Assembly (NCBI RefSeq): GCF_011064615.1
Contig: NZ_JAALJH010000052.1
Location: 1 to 64,000, forward strand
Source: Aquisphaera insulae
GTDB lineage: Bacteria; Planctomycetota; Planctomycetia; Isosphaerales; Isosphaeraceae
DNA: 64,000 nt
Reading direction: 5' to 3'
In this document: piece by piece, positions 1 to 8,704 of the stretch
Position numbering within the stretch: the first letter of the stretch is position 1
Layout of the letters: each line of letters begins with the position of its first letter
The notes under the pieces: model-generated
What the model saw: only the letters and a program-made list of their open reading frames with translations
The model's database searches: none
What the model was told of the DNA's origin: nothing
Program-made: the position numbers and the translations under genes

Positions 1-18
1 TCGACCGGGATCGATGAA

Positions 19-549
19 TCAGCCGCCGTTGGCGTCCAAAGCTGCCAGCATCGTCTCGCCGAACACTGTTAGCTTCCCGCGACGGTCTCCACTCACTCCG
101 TAGCTAAAGCCCATGGCCACGAAGTGGTACGAATCGCCATCGGGGAAGATCGGCAGCGCCCATTCGTCGCGGGTCGCGGCCGTGATCCCGCCGTGCGGAT
201 CGAACTCATACCACGTATGCTGCCAGTGCTCGATGGCCCAGAGTCGCTCTCCGCGCGGGGTGCAGTGCCGGAAGGCGGCGAGGATCCTCATCGTCAAGTC
301 CGACTCGATCTCCTCCAATTCACCCGGGAGCCGAGAGAGGAACGCAAGGTCCCAGGTCCGGAACGGTGGTGGGAAGACCGGATCGCCGCCGGATCGCTCG
401 TAGTGGCCAAACCTGGTCGTCCACGCGTCCCAGATCGGGTACATGATTTCGATGTCATCGATCGGAAGCCAGCCAAGCGAGCGCCAGTGGCAGCGAGTCG
501 GATCGAGATCGGCTGAGCTTCGCGGCGGGTCGAAGTGCCGATATCGCAA
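19..549 (-). CDS. DUF2716-like hypothetical protein
   Basis: No biochemical role is known. The C-terminal half, with a Trp-x-His-x-x-Tyr-x-Phe block, then WALPIFPDGDSYHF and a VFG ending, resembles the DUF2716 family found in actinobacteria and planctomycetes; this is a recollection of the family pattern, not a search result. There is no signal peptide or membrane segment, so it is probably cytoplasmic. The only start that opens the whole frame is a TTG at 549 with no clear ribosome binding site, so the N-terminus is uncertain; the recognisable family pattern begins about 20 residues in. It runs in the same direction as the small membrane protein behind it (37 nt gap). Confidence 0.6.
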   Translation of the reverse strand: MRYRHFDPPRSSADLDPTRCHWRSLGWLPIDDIEIMYPIWDAWTTRFGHYERSGGDPVFPPPFRTWDLAFLSRLPGELEEIESDLTMRILAAFRHCTPRGERLWAIEHWQHTWYEFDPHGGITAATRDEWALPIFPDGDSYHFVAMGFSYGVSGDRRGKLTVFGETMLAALDANGG

Positions 550-585
550 GGCTCTACATCCCGACTCAGGCTTGCCTTGCTGCCC

Positions 586-936
586 TCACCACCAACCTCG
601 CGAAACCCCGATCGACCACGCCCACAGGCCGGCGGAGACCATGGCCGCAACCCTCGCGACTGCCGGGACGTATCGTGTCGAGACACAGGACATCAAGGCG
701 AGCGTGGCCAGGGCGAGCGGCACGCGGAGATACAGGTCGAGGAAGGGTTGATCGCGGCCAAGTCCGCAATCACTGAAGAGGATCGCACGTGCCGCGCTTG
801 TCGTGGCGAGGCAGATGTAGCCCGTCAAGCCGATGACGACAGACAGGACGATGATCCGATCGCCGATCCCGGGTGGCGCTGGCGGGGGAAACAGCAATGG
901 ACTGGGTCTTCGGAAATGACGGGGGAAGGCTCGCAT
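586..936 (-). CDS. small integral membrane protein, unknown function
   Basis: Encodes 116 residues with three hydrophobic stretches (about 27-46, 70-84 and 92-111) after a basic, proline-rich N-terminus, so it is expected in the inner membrane. I do not recognise a family. The ATG at 936 was chosen because an AGGAAAGAGAAGG tract lies just upstream at good spacing; an in-frame ATG at 969 has no such site. The frame stays open much further upstream, but that part is arginine-rich and antisense to the end of the NYN gene region, so it is not counted. It could alternatively be a chance open frame, but the hydrophobic pattern argues for a real gene. Confidence 0.5.
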   Translation of the reverse strand: MRAFPRHFRRPSPLLFPPPAPPGIGDRIIVLSVVIGLTGYICLATTSAARAILFSDCGLGRDQPFLDLYLRVPLALATLALMSCVSTRYVPAVARVAAMVSAGLWAWSIGVSRGWW

Positions 937-1019
937 CGCCGCCTTCTCTTTCCTGCCCGACCCGTCCATCGGCGCCACCACCGGGGCGGGTGGATGTTGA
1001 TCGTGGCTATTTTCAACGA

Positions 1020-1955
1020 TCAGCGACGATGGCCCCCGCCCCCGCCCGAGTTGTCGTTCCCATGCCGGCCTCGCGACGGCCTTGGCGTGGGCTTGGCGCC
1101 GGGCTCGGACGGGCGATCGGAGATGGTCCCCGGGGAGCGGTCCTCGCCCTCGCCGCAGATCCGGGTCACGACGTAGGTCCCGCTCTTGGGGTTGCGCTCG
1201 ATGTCCACCAGGGCGAGGTTGTCGGCGTCTTCCATCAGGTGCGTGAAGCTCCGGTAGCCGTAGTAGCTCTCGTCGAACGACGGCTTCTTCCGCTTCATCG
1301 TGTCCTTGATCATCGAGGCGTAGAGGACCTCGTGATTCTCTCGCCTGAGGGCGTTGCACGCCTCGACGAGCAGGCTGAAGACCTCGCGCTGCTTCTCGTT
1401 GAGGGACGGCGGCAGGTACGCATTCAGGTTCGTGGCCAGGCGCTGCTCGTTCTCCTCCTGCCGCTCCAGGTCCTCGTAGTAGATGAACTCGTCGCAGTTG
1501 TCCCGGAGCAGCTCCGACGTCGAGCCCTTCATCCCCAGGCCGATGACGTGCTTGCCGTTCTCCTTCAGCTTGGAGACGAGCGGCGAGAAGTCCGAGTCCC
1601 CGGAGACGATCACGAAGGTGTCGACGTGCGGCTTGCTCCAGGCCAGATCCATGGCATCCACCACCAGGCGGATGTCGGCCGAGTTCTTGCCCGTCTGCGA
1701 TCGCTTGGGGATCTCGATCAGCTCGATCGCGGACTCGTGGAACGGCGCGGTGTAGCTGGGATACCGGCTCCAGTCGGCATAGGCCTTCTTCACCAGGAGC
1801 TTCCCCTTCTCCACCAGCCGCTCGAGCACCTTCTGCACCTCGAAGCGGATCTTTCGGTGCCCCTGGAATCCCATCGCCAGGTTCTCGAGGTCGATGAAGA
1901 CGGCGAGGCTTCGTTCGCGTTCGGTCTTGGACATAAGTGGAAGACTTCGCTGCAT
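1020..1955 (-). CDS. NYN domain (LabA/DUF88-like) protein with C-terminal LOTUS/OST-HTH-like domain
   Basis: The first ~165 residues form a NYN/PIN-like nuclease fold: FIDLENLA near residues 20-26, then SADIRLVVDAMD and VSGDSDFSPLV supply the conserved acidic residues that bind metal in this family. Residues ~195-275 (NEKQREVFSLLVEAC through GYRSFTHLMEDA) resemble a LOTUS/OST-HTH RNA-binding domain, and the tail is rich in Ser, Gly, Arg and His. Family knowledge predicts a cytoplasmic RNA-binding or RNA-cleaving protein; the substrate is unknown. A second ATG at 1934 (MSKTERERS) may be the true start, since neither site has a clear ribosome binding site. It diverges from the YTV gene across a ~370-nt gap. 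Confidence 0.8.
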   Translation of the reverse strand: MQRSLPLMSKTERERSLAVFIDLENLAMGFQGHRKIRFEVQKVLERLVEKGKLLVKKAYADWSRYPSYTAPFHESAIELIEIPKRSQTGKNSADIRLVVDAMDLAWSKPHVDTFVIVSGDSDFSPLVSKLKENGKHVIGLGMKGSTSELLRDNCDEFIYYEDLERQEENEQRLATNLNAYLPPSLNEKQREVFSLLVEACNALRRENHEVLYASMIKDTMKRKKPSFDESYYGYRSFTHLMEDADNLALVDIERNPKSGTYVVTRICGEGEDRSPGTISDRPSEPGAKPTPRPSRGRHGNDNSGGGGGHRR

Positions 1956-2325
1956 GGCTGGACAGATGTCAGGATTCGAGGGAAAGGTGTGCGTTCCGAC
2001 CGCGCCCCTGGCCGCACCGCCGGTCGCCGCACGGAGATCCCCCCGGCCAGCTTTCCGGGACCAGGACCACTAGGCTAAGCGATGACGACCTCGATCGCAA
2101 CCAACCAATACCAGCACAAGACTTTGCGGCCCATTATCGGGGGAAGGGTTGACTGGATAACCAGGGATGTCTGGAGTTGTGGAGCGGCATGGGTAGAAAA
2201 TAGCGAACGGAGATATTTTCAGGATTGTGGCAATCGGGCTAAGTGGGGCGTATAAGCTTAGTGTCGGATCCAGACAAACAAGGCGAGACATGTGCGTGCA
2301 CGCACTTATCTCGGGGAGGACAACC
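1956..2325. other. divergent intergenic region upstream of the YTV gene
   Basis: About 370 nt lie between the minus-strand NYN gene and the plus-strand YTV gene. The right half (about 2130-2300) is noticeably richer in A/T than its surroundings and should hold the promoter of the YTV gene. A TATAAG at 2251-2256 is preceded by TTGTGG at 2225-2230, but the 20-nt spacing is poor for sigma70, so I do not call a promoter. No RNA gene or conserved ORF was seen. Confidence 0.4.
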
Positions 2326-4305
2326 GTGAAGCAGCAGCCAGGTAGGGACAGCAAGGTTGGCCGGCGCGTCGTGCTCGGCGCGATCCTTGCCAGCGCGGTC
2401 GGGATGGGGATCGTCATCCCCAATCGGGTGCATGGCCAGGTGGCCCCCAGTTCGCAGAGCGCCGCGGCGGTGGCCCCGGCGGCCCAGGGCGGGACCACGA
2501 CGGTGCTCGTGCCCCAGTGTCAGACGACCTATGAGACGGTCTACGACCTTCAGACGGTGCAGGTGCCCGTCACGGTGAACCAGACCCAGTACCGGACCGA
2601 GTGGAAGACCCGGACGGTGCCGGTGACGAAGACCGTGACCGAGAACGTCCCCGTCACGGTGAATCAGACCCAGTACCGGACCGAGTACAAGACCGAGACG
2701 GTGCCGGTGACGAAGACCGTGACCGAGAACGTCCCCGTCACGGTGAATCAGACCCAGTACCGGACCGAGTACAAGACCCAGACCGTTCCGGTGACCAAGG
2801 TCGTGACCGAGAACGTGCCGGTGACGGTGAACCAGACCCAGTACCGGACCGAGTACAAGACCCAGACCGTCCCGGTGACGAAGACCGTGACCGAGAACGT
2901 CCCGGTGACGGTCAATCAGACCCAGTACCGGACCGAGATGCGGACCCAGACCGTCCCCGTGACGCGGACCGTGCCGGAGACGGTGAACCAGACGCGGACG
3001 ACGACGGTGTACGTCCCCAAGACCCAGACGGTCAACCAGCAGGTCACGAAGACGGTCTACAATCCCGTGACGACGATGCAGACCCAGTCGCGGTACGTGA
3101 CCGTCCAGAAGCCGGTGACCCGGACGGTCATGCAGCCGAAGACCGTCACCAACCTGGTCAGCCGGACGCAGACCCAGTACGTCAACGAGAACTACACCGA
3201 GAGCGTGCCCGTCACCACCTGCCGCCAGGTCGTGGAGGAGCAGGGGGGCTACGAATATCGCAGGGTCCCCGTGACCACCACCGTCCCCGCGGGGTGCCCG
3301 GCCGGCGCCGGCAGCGTTGCCACCGGCGGTGGATTCCTCGGCCTCGGACGGGGCCATGGCTGCGGCCATCTCTGCGGCCACCGCTGCGGCGGCGGTTGCG
3401 GCTCCTGCGGCGGCATCGGTGGCGTTGGCGGCGCGGGTAGCCTTTGCGGCGGCGTCGCCGGCATCACCCAGACCAGCTACGTCTGCCAGCAGGTCTACGT
3501 CTCCCGGCCGGTCGTCCGCAACATCCCGGAGACGACCTACGTGACCCAGACGAAGACCCGCCAGGTCCCCGTGCAGACGGTCATCCAGGTCCCCGAGTCG
3601 CACCTCGAGTACGTCCCGACCTTCGTCCAGGACGTCGAGAACGTGCAGCAGCTCGAGCAGTATCAGGTCCCGGTGACCACCATGCAGGCCTCGCAGGTGA
3701 CCGAGACCGTCCCCGTGACGACGACCGTCCAGGTCGCCGAGCAGCGGACCGAGACGGTCCCCACGACCGTGTACAAGCAGGTCACCGAGAACACCACCCA
3801 GCAGTATGCGGTCCAGGTACCGTACACGGTGCCGACGACCGTCTACCAGGCGCGGCAGAAGCAGGTGACCGAGAACGTCACCCAGCAGTATGCGGTCCAG
3901 GTGCCCTACACGGTGCCGGTGACGACCTACCAGGCGCAGCAGAAGCAGGTGACCGAGAACGTCACCCAGCAGTATGCGGTCCAGGTCCCGTACACGGTGC
4001 CGGTGACGACCTACCAGGCACAGCAGAAGCAGGTGACCGAGAACGTCACCCGCCAGGTCCCGGTGCAGGTGCCCTACACGGTGCCGGTGACGACCTACCA
4101 GGCGCAGCAGAAGCAGGTGACCGAGAACGTCACCGAGCAGTACGCCGAGCAGGTCCCGTACACGGTCGCCGTCACGACCTGCAAGACCGAGCAGCGGCAG
4201 GTCCCCCGCCAGGTCGCCGTGACCCGCCAGGTGCTGGTGCCGGTCACCGTGGCCGCCCCGGCCCCGGCCCCCGCGGCCGCGGCTGCGGCCTCGCCGCAGC
4301 ACTGA
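2326..4305 (+). CDS. secreted YTV-type repeat protein with Cys/His/Gly-rich centre
   Basis: A 659-residue exported protein. The GTG at 2326 was chosen because GGGGAGG sits 6 nt upstream; it is followed by a basic stretch and a hydrophobic signal (about residues 15-37). Residues ~79-225 contain tandem ~28-residue repeats around VPVTVNQTQYRTE and VPVTKTVTEN. Residues ~323-378 form a glycine-rich patch with several Cys and His (GHGCGHLCGHRCGGGCG). Residues ~475-615 hold repeats around QVTENVTQQYAVQ followed by VPYTVPVTTYQ. The tail is Ala/Pro-rich. This matches the planctomycete YTV domain, which has been linked to the proteinaceous cell envelope. The Cys suggest cross-linking or metal binding (inference). 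No neighbour is obviously functionally linked. Confidence 0.85.
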   Translation: MKQQPGRDSKVGRRVVLGAILASAVGMGIVIPNRVHGQVAPSSQSAAAVAPAAQGGTTTVLVPQCQTTYETVYDLQTVQVPVTVNQTQYRTEWKTRTVPVTKTVTENVPVTVNQTQYRTEYKTETVPVTKTVTENVPVTVNQTQYRTEYKTQTVPVTKVVTENVPVTVNQTQYRTEYKTQTVPVTKTVTENVPVTVNQTQYRTEMRTQTVPVTRTVPETVNQTRTTTVYVPKTQTVNQQVTKTVYNPVTTMQTQSRYVTVQKPVTRTVMQPKTVTNLVSRTQTQYVNENYTESVPVTTCRQVVEEQGGYEYRRVPVTTTVPAGCPAGAGSVATGGGFLGLGRGHGCGHLCGHRCGGGCGSCGGIGGVGGAGSLCGGVAGITQTSYVCQQVYVSRPVVRNIPETTYVTQTKTRQVPVQTVIQVPESHLEYVPTFVQDVENVQQLEQYQVPVTTMQASQVTETVPVTTTVQVAEQRTETVPTTVYKQVTENTTQQYAVQVPYTVPTTVYQARQKQVTENVTQQYAVQVPYTVPVTTYQAQQKQVTENVTQQYAVQVPYTVPVTTYQAQQKQVTENVTRQVPVQVPYTVPVTTYQAQQKQVTENVTEQYAEQVPYTVAVTTCKTEQRQVPRQVAVTRQVLVPVTVAAPAPAPAAAAAASPQH

Positions 4306-4556
4306 TCTCCGGGCTGAGGGCCGACGTGCCCATCCGTCCGAGATGCCGACCTGTCGACCGAGCTCGCCGGATTCACGTCTGGCGGGCTCGGTCGCGTTCG
4401 TTTCGAAAGGTGACGGCCCGGCGACCGGGGGCGGGAGGGGACAATCCTGCCAGGAATGCGAAACTCCGACCCCCCAACCGGGGTACAATGCCCGGGGAGC
4501 GCCGGCATCTCCCGGGAGTCGCTGAAGATGGCCCTTGATGACGGAAGGCCGACGTG

Positions 4557-5318
4557 ATGGCGAGCCCGGGCGCATCGACGCCGGCCGACGAGGGTCCGCA
4601 GGACTTCCACACCGGGCCGCGGGTCGTGAAGGCCGGCGGCTTCGGCCGCGTCCTCCTCGCCTGGATAGGCATCTTCATCGTCCTCCAGTCGTTGCGGTGG
4701 GGCGGCGGGATTCCCGCGGCGGAGCTGGCCGCCGGCATAGAAGAGGGCGCATCGCGCGTCGAGTCCCGAATCCGGGGCGAGGTGAGCGAAGAGCTGATCC
4801 GCAAGGCGATCCGCGACCAGCGGGACGCGCGGTCGTTCTGGTCGGTGATCGGCGCACTCGGCGATTTCCTGGTCGAGCCCGCGGCCCTGGCCTTCCGGGC
4901 CGTGCTCGTCGCGACCCTGTTCACCGGGATCGCGGCGCTGGCGGGGAGGACGCCCGGCTACGACCGGGCCCTGTTCGAGTCGTCGATGGCCCAGGGCTTC
5001 TGGGTGCTCGGGCTGGCGGTCCGGCTCGGGCTGGCCGCGGCCCTCGGGCGGGGGGACGCGGACGTGGAGACCTCGGCGGTCCTCTTCCTGCCCCCCGGGG
5101 CGCATCCGGCCTGGCTCTGGCTCGCGCTCCGCCAGGTCGAGCTCTTCGCCCTGGCCGGGTGGACGGTCATGGCGTGCCAGGCCGCGCGGCGGGGGGACTC
5201 GCCGGCCTGGCTGGCGTCCGCCCTCTGCCTGTCGCTCGCCCTCCTCGAGGCCCTGATTCGGCTGTCCGTGGCGCTCGTGATGGGGGGGGCGATCCGCCTC
5301 AGTCTGCTGGTAGAATGA
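4557..5318 (+). CDS. hypothetical multi-pass membrane protein, first gene of the export operon
   Basis: 253 residues. Hydrophobic spans are seen at about residues 30-46 (VLLAWIGIFIVLQSL), 100-130, 145-165, 190-215 and 225-250, so it is an integral membrane protein; no catalytic motif is recognised. The ATG at 4557 follows GGAAGG at 4543-4548; a GTG directly in front (4554) is an alternative. It stands 67 nt upstream of the HlyD-like adaptor gene in the same direction, which suggests co-transcription with the export system. Its layout resembles a Yip1-like or generic planctomycete membrane protein, but the family is not identified. Confidence 0.7.
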   Translation: MASPGASTPADEGPQDFHTGPRVVKAGGFGRVLLAWIGIFIVLQSLRWGGGIPAAELAAGIEEGASRVESRIRGEVSEELIRKAIRDQRDARSFWSVIGALGDFLVEPAALAFRAVLVATLFTGIAALAGRTPGYDRALFESSMAQGFWVLGLAVRLGLAAALGRGDADVETSAVLFLPPGAHPAWLWLALRQVELFALAGWTVMACQAARRGDSPAWLASALCLSLALLEALIRLSVALVMGGAIRLSLLVE

Positions 5319-5385
5319 GCGGGCCGGGGCCGCGGGATGGACCGCCTGGCCCGGCCGCGATGACGTCGTCTGCGGGGACCTTGGG

Positions 5386-6705
5386 ATGCTGCGAACGACC
5401 CTGCTTGCGCTCGGCCTGGGGCTCGTGATCCTGGTCCTGTTCGCGGCCAACCGGAGCCGCGAGCCGGGGGGGATGGAGCTGGACTGGCGGGTGGCCCGAG
5501 AGCCCGCTCGAAAGGTCCTGGCCGAGCCGGCCGCCCGCGGGCCGATCGTCCAGACGATCACCGCGCCCGGGAAGATCGAGGCGATCGAGGAGGCCGAGAT
5601 CGCCTCCCAGATCGTCGGCCGAGTGGTCGCGGTCCACGTCGAGGAGGGGGACATCGTCCTCCGCGACGACCCCCTGGTGGAGCTGGACGCGACCGAGGCG
5701 AAGGCCCGCCTCGACTCGGCGTGCGCCCGGATCGCCAAGCTGACGGCCGCGATCAAGCAGTCCGAATCCGAGCTGGCCAAGGCCGAGCGCGACGTCGAGC
5801 AGTATTCCAAGCTCCGGGTCCGGGGCTTCGCCTCGCCCACGGAGCGGGCCGACTCGCTCACCGTCCTGGAGAAGGCCAGGGCGGCGCTCCTGATGAGCCG
5901 CAACGAGCTCATGGAGGCCGAGGCGATGAGGCGGAGCAGCGACGAGGAGCTGAAGCGCACCCGGATCGCGGCCCCGATGGACGGCGTGGTCTCGAACCTG
6001 AACGTGGACGAGGGGGAGATCGTCATCGCCGGGACGACCAACCTGCCGGGGTCCGTCCTGATGAAGGTGAGCGGCATGGGTCGCATGCGGATGCGCGCGG
6101 ACGTGGACGAGACCGACGTCCTCCAGGTGAGGCGGGGGCAGCCGGCCCAGGTCTACCTGGTGGCCGACCAGCTCCGGCCGCTGCCGGGCCGGGTGCAGAC
6201 GGTGGCGCCCCAGGGCAAGACCCGGAAGGACGACGTCATCAGCTTCGAGACGCTCATCGGCATCGACGCGCAGCCGCAGGAGTCGGCCGGCGGGGACGGC
6301 AACAGGCTCAGGCCGGGGATGAGCGCCACCGTGGAGGTGGAAGTCCGGCGCTCGGAGGAGGCGGTCAGCGTCCCGGCCCAGGCGGTGGTGCACCGCCGGC
6401 GGAAGGACCTGCCTGACACCCCGGCCGTCCGCGAGTGGGCGGGCCGGAACGCCCGGTCGCCGGGGGAGAAGGCCCGCGACGCCGAGCTCCGCTACGTCAA
6501 GCTCGTGTTCGTCGTCGACGGCGACGTCGCGAGGGCCCGGCCCGTGGACACCGGCCTGAGCGACGAGCGGCGGGTCGAGATCGTGTCGGGCCTCGGCCCG
6601 GACGAGCGCGTCATCGTCGGCCCCTTCCGGGCCCTGGACGAGCTCAAGGACGGTTCGACGGTCCAGCCGGTCGCGTCGGCGGCGGAGCTCGACGCGGCGA
6701 ATTGA
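5386..6705 (+). CDS. efflux periplasmic adaptor protein (HlyD/MacA family)
   Basis: 439 residues with an N-terminal membrane anchor (about 1-20). It then shows the standard adaptor order: a lipoyl/biotinyl half-motif (GPIVQTITAPGKIEAIEEAEI to IVGRVVAVHVEEGDIV, about 54-93), an alpha-helical hairpin with coiled-coil character (about 105-195), the second lipoyl half (IAAPMDGVVSNLNVDEGEIV) and a beta-barrel domain. Adaptors of this family bridge an inner-membrane ABC transporter to an outer channel. It is directly followed by MacB-type ATPase and permease genes (47 nt gap), so a MacAB-like exporter is the likely complex. No TolC-type channel gene is seen in the window. Substrate is unknown. The spacing between the lipoyl halves looks normal. 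Confidence 0.88.
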   Translation: MLRTTLLALGLGLVILVLFAANRSREPGGMELDWRVAREPARKVLAEPAARGPIVQTITAPGKIEAIEEAEIASQIVGRVVAVHVEEGDIVLRDDPLVELDATEAKARLDSACARIAKLTAAIKQSESELAKAERDVEQYSKLRVRGFASPTERADSLTVLEKARAALLMSRNELMEAEAMRRSSDEELKRTRIAAPMDGVVSNLNVDEGEIVIAGTTNLPGSVLMKVSGMGRMRMRADVDETDVLQVRRGQPAQVYLVADQLRPLPGRVQTVAPQGKTRKDDVISFETLIGIDAQPQESAGGDGNRLRPGMSATVEVEVRRSEEAVSVPAQAVVHRRRKDLPDTPAVREWAGRNARSPGEKARDAELRYVKLVFVVDGDVARARPVDTGLSDERRVEIVSGLGPDERVIVGPFRALDELKDGSTVQPVASAAELDAAN

Positions 6706-6752
6706 CCCCGCCGCCGGTCGATCGTTCGAGTCGGAGTCGAGGTGGACGAGTC

Positions 6753-7478
6753 ATGGATCCGGAACGCCCTGCCCATGCCGAGACGCCGGCCCCCGCGATC
6801 ATCGAGCTCTCGGGGATCACCAAGTCCTATCCCATGGGTACGGAGGTGGTCCACGCCCTCCGGGGCGTCGACCTGATCATCCGGGAGAATGAGCTGGTCG
6901 CGATCATGGGGCCGTCGGGGTCGGGGAAGTCCACGTTGATGAACATTCTCGGTTGCCTGGATGTCCCGACCTCCGGCGTCTACCGGCTGGACGGGCGGGA
7001 TGTCGCCCGGCTCTCCCAGTCGACGCTCGCCGGCGTGCGGGGACGCCGGATCGGCTTCGTCTTCCAGACGTTCGAGCTGCTCCCGCGGCAGACGGCGGCG
7101 CGGAACGTCGAGCTCCCCTTGATCTACGCGGGCGTGTCCCGGGCCGATCGCCGCCGCCGCGGGGCGGAAGTCCTGGCGCGGGTCGGCCTGTCCGATCGCT
7201 CGGGGCATCGGCCCAGCCAGATGTCGGGCGGCCAGCGCCAGCGGGTGGCGATCGCCCGGGCGCTCGTCCAGGGGCCGGCCATCCTGCTCGCGGACGAGCC
7301 GACGGGGAACCTCGACACGCGGACCGGGGAGGAGATCCTCGACCTCTTCGCCGACCTCCATCGCGAGGGCCAGACCATCGTGATCGTCACCCACGAGCCC
7401 GACGTCGCGGCCCGCTGCGGGCGGATCGTCCGGATCCGGGACGGCCGCGTGGAGAGCGACGAGGAGAGGCTCCCATGA
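6753..7478 (+). CDS. ABC transporter ATP-binding protein (MacB/LolD type)
   Basis: 241 residues. All nucleotide-binding motifs are intact: Walker A GPSGSGKS (53-60), Q-loop FVFQTFELL (about 103-111), signature MSGGQRQ (157-163), Walker B ILLADEP (177-183) followed by TGNLD, and the switch His in VTHEPD. The closest family by eye is the MacB/LolD/FtsE type, which powers mechanotransmission rather than classic import. The start ATG at 6753 follows GAGGTGGACGAG. Its stop overlaps the permease start (ATGA at 7475-7478), so the two are translationally coupled. It acts on the cytoplasmic face of the inner membrane. Confidence 0.93.
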   Translation: MDPERPAHAETPAPAIIELSGITKSYPMGTEVVHALRGVDLIIRENELVAIMGPSGSGKSTLMNILGCLDVPTSGVYRLDGRDVARLSQSTLAGVRGRRIGFVFQTFELLPRQTAARNVELPLIYAGVSRADRRRRGAEVLARVGLSDRSGHRPSQMSGGQRQRVAIARALVQGPAILLADEPTGNLDTRTGEEILDLFADLHREGQTIVIVTHEPDVAARCGRIVRIRDGRVESDEERLP

Positions 7479-8689
7479 TCGCGGCCGCCAACGTCGCCAA
7501 CGCCCTGGAGCAGCTCTGGGCGCACCGGCTGCGGTCCCTGCTCACGGTCCTGGGGATCGTGATCGCGGTCACCTCCACGATCACGGTCGTGGGCGTGATC
7601 CAGGGATTCACGCGCTACGTCGCGGATTTCCTCCAGGGGCTGGGGACCAACGCCATGTGGGTCTGGCCCGAGCGGCCGGCGGGCGAGGCGGGCAAGCGGC
7701 TGGGGCGGATCGAGCTCGACGAGCGCGACATCGCCGCGATCGAGATCGGCTGCCCGGCCGTCCTCCGCGTCTCGGCCCTGGTGAGGCCGCCGAACCTGCT
7801 GGTGCAGTCGGGCCGCGACCAGGCGACGGTGCCGATCGAGGGCGTCTCCGCGCCCTACCACGCGATCCGCAACTACGAGGTGGACGCGGGCCGGCCGTTC
7901 AGCGTGGTGGACATCGAGCAGGGCCATCACGTCTGCGTCGTCGGCCGCGACGTGCTCCGCAAGCTGAACCTGGACGAGGGGATCCTCGGCGAGTCGATCC
8001 TGATCGCGGAGCGGCGGTTCCGCGTGATCGGGATCCTCGGCGAGAAGGGGAGCTTCCTGGGGAACAGCCAGGACGACATCGTGCTCATCCCCTACACGAT
8101 GGCGCTGAAGATGTATCCGACGGTCCGCCGCCGGCTGGCGGTCACCGCCCAGGCCGTGGCCGAGGCCTCCGTCCCGGAGGCCCGGGCGCAGATCATCAAC
8201 CTGCTCCGCCGGCGGCACGGCCTGTCCGCCTACCAGCCGAACGACTTCCGGGTCCTCACCCAGGACGAGATCCTCGAGACGTTCAACAGCCTCAGCCTGG
8301 TGGCGACGGCGGTGCTCGCCGGCATCGTCGGGATCTCGCTCCTGGTGGGCGGGATCGGGATCATGAACGTGATGCTCGTGAGCGTGACCGAGCGGACCCG
8401 CGAGATCGGCCTGCGGAAGGCGGTCGGCGCCCGCCGGCGGGACATCCTGGTCCAGTTCCTCACCGAGGCCATCAGCCTCAGCGCGCTCGGCGGGTCGTCC
8501 GGCATCGCGCTGGGCTACGGGCTCTGCGCCCTCGCGAGCCTGCACCCCAAGATGGTGGACGTGGTCGTCCCGTGGTGGGCGGTCGCGCTCGGCTTCGGGA
8601 TCTCGGCCGGGACGGGGGTGGTCTTCGGCCTGGTCCCGGCCATGAAGGCCGCGCTCCTCAATCCGATCGACGCCCTGCGGCATGAATGA
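7475..8689 (+). CDS. ABC transporter permease (MacB/FtsX type)
   Basis: 404 residues. There is one membrane helix near the N-terminus (SLLTVLGIVIAVTSTITVVGVI, about 20-40, given here as two parts), a large periplasmic MacB-PCD-like domain (about 45-275), and three C-terminal helices (about 285-400) that carry the FtsX signature region (VSVTERTREIGLRKAVGAR). This is the single-ATPase plus four-helix permease design of MacB-like transporters, split here into separate polypeptides. It overlaps the ATPase gene by 4 nt. The operon probably ends here, because the next gene lies on the opposite strand 15 nt away. Confidence 0.92.
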   Translation: MIAAANVANALEQLWAHRLRSLLTVLGIVIAVTSTITVVGVIQGFTRYVADFLQGLGTNAMWVWPERPAGEAGKRLGRIELDERDIAAIEIGCPAVLRVSALVRPPNLLVQSGRDQATVPIEGVSAPYHAIRNYEVDAGRPFSVVDIEQGHHVCVVGRDVLRKLNLDEGILGESILIAERRFRVIGILGEKGSFLGNSQDDIVLIPYTMALKMYPTVRRRLAVTAQAVAEASVPEARAQIINLLRRRHGLSAYQPNDFRVLTQDEILETFNSLSLVATAVLAGIVGISLLVGGIGIMNVMLVSVTERTREIGLRKAVGARRRDILVQFLTEAISLSALGGSSGIALGYGLCALASLHPKMVDVVVPWWAVALGFGISAGTGVVFGLVPAMKAALLNPIDALRHE

Positions 8690-8704
8690 GCGTCGCGACC
8701 TGCC

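Noticed and set aside
2563..4170. Regular repeats that could suggest a CRISPR array
   Set aside because: The repeats keep one reading frame, vary at third positions and have no unique spacers; they code for YTV units.
2239..4575. Long open frame on the minus strand opposite the YTV gene
   Set aside because: It is rich in Arg, His, Gly, Asp and Leu with no family pattern; it arises from the repeated, GC-rich sequence of the real gene.
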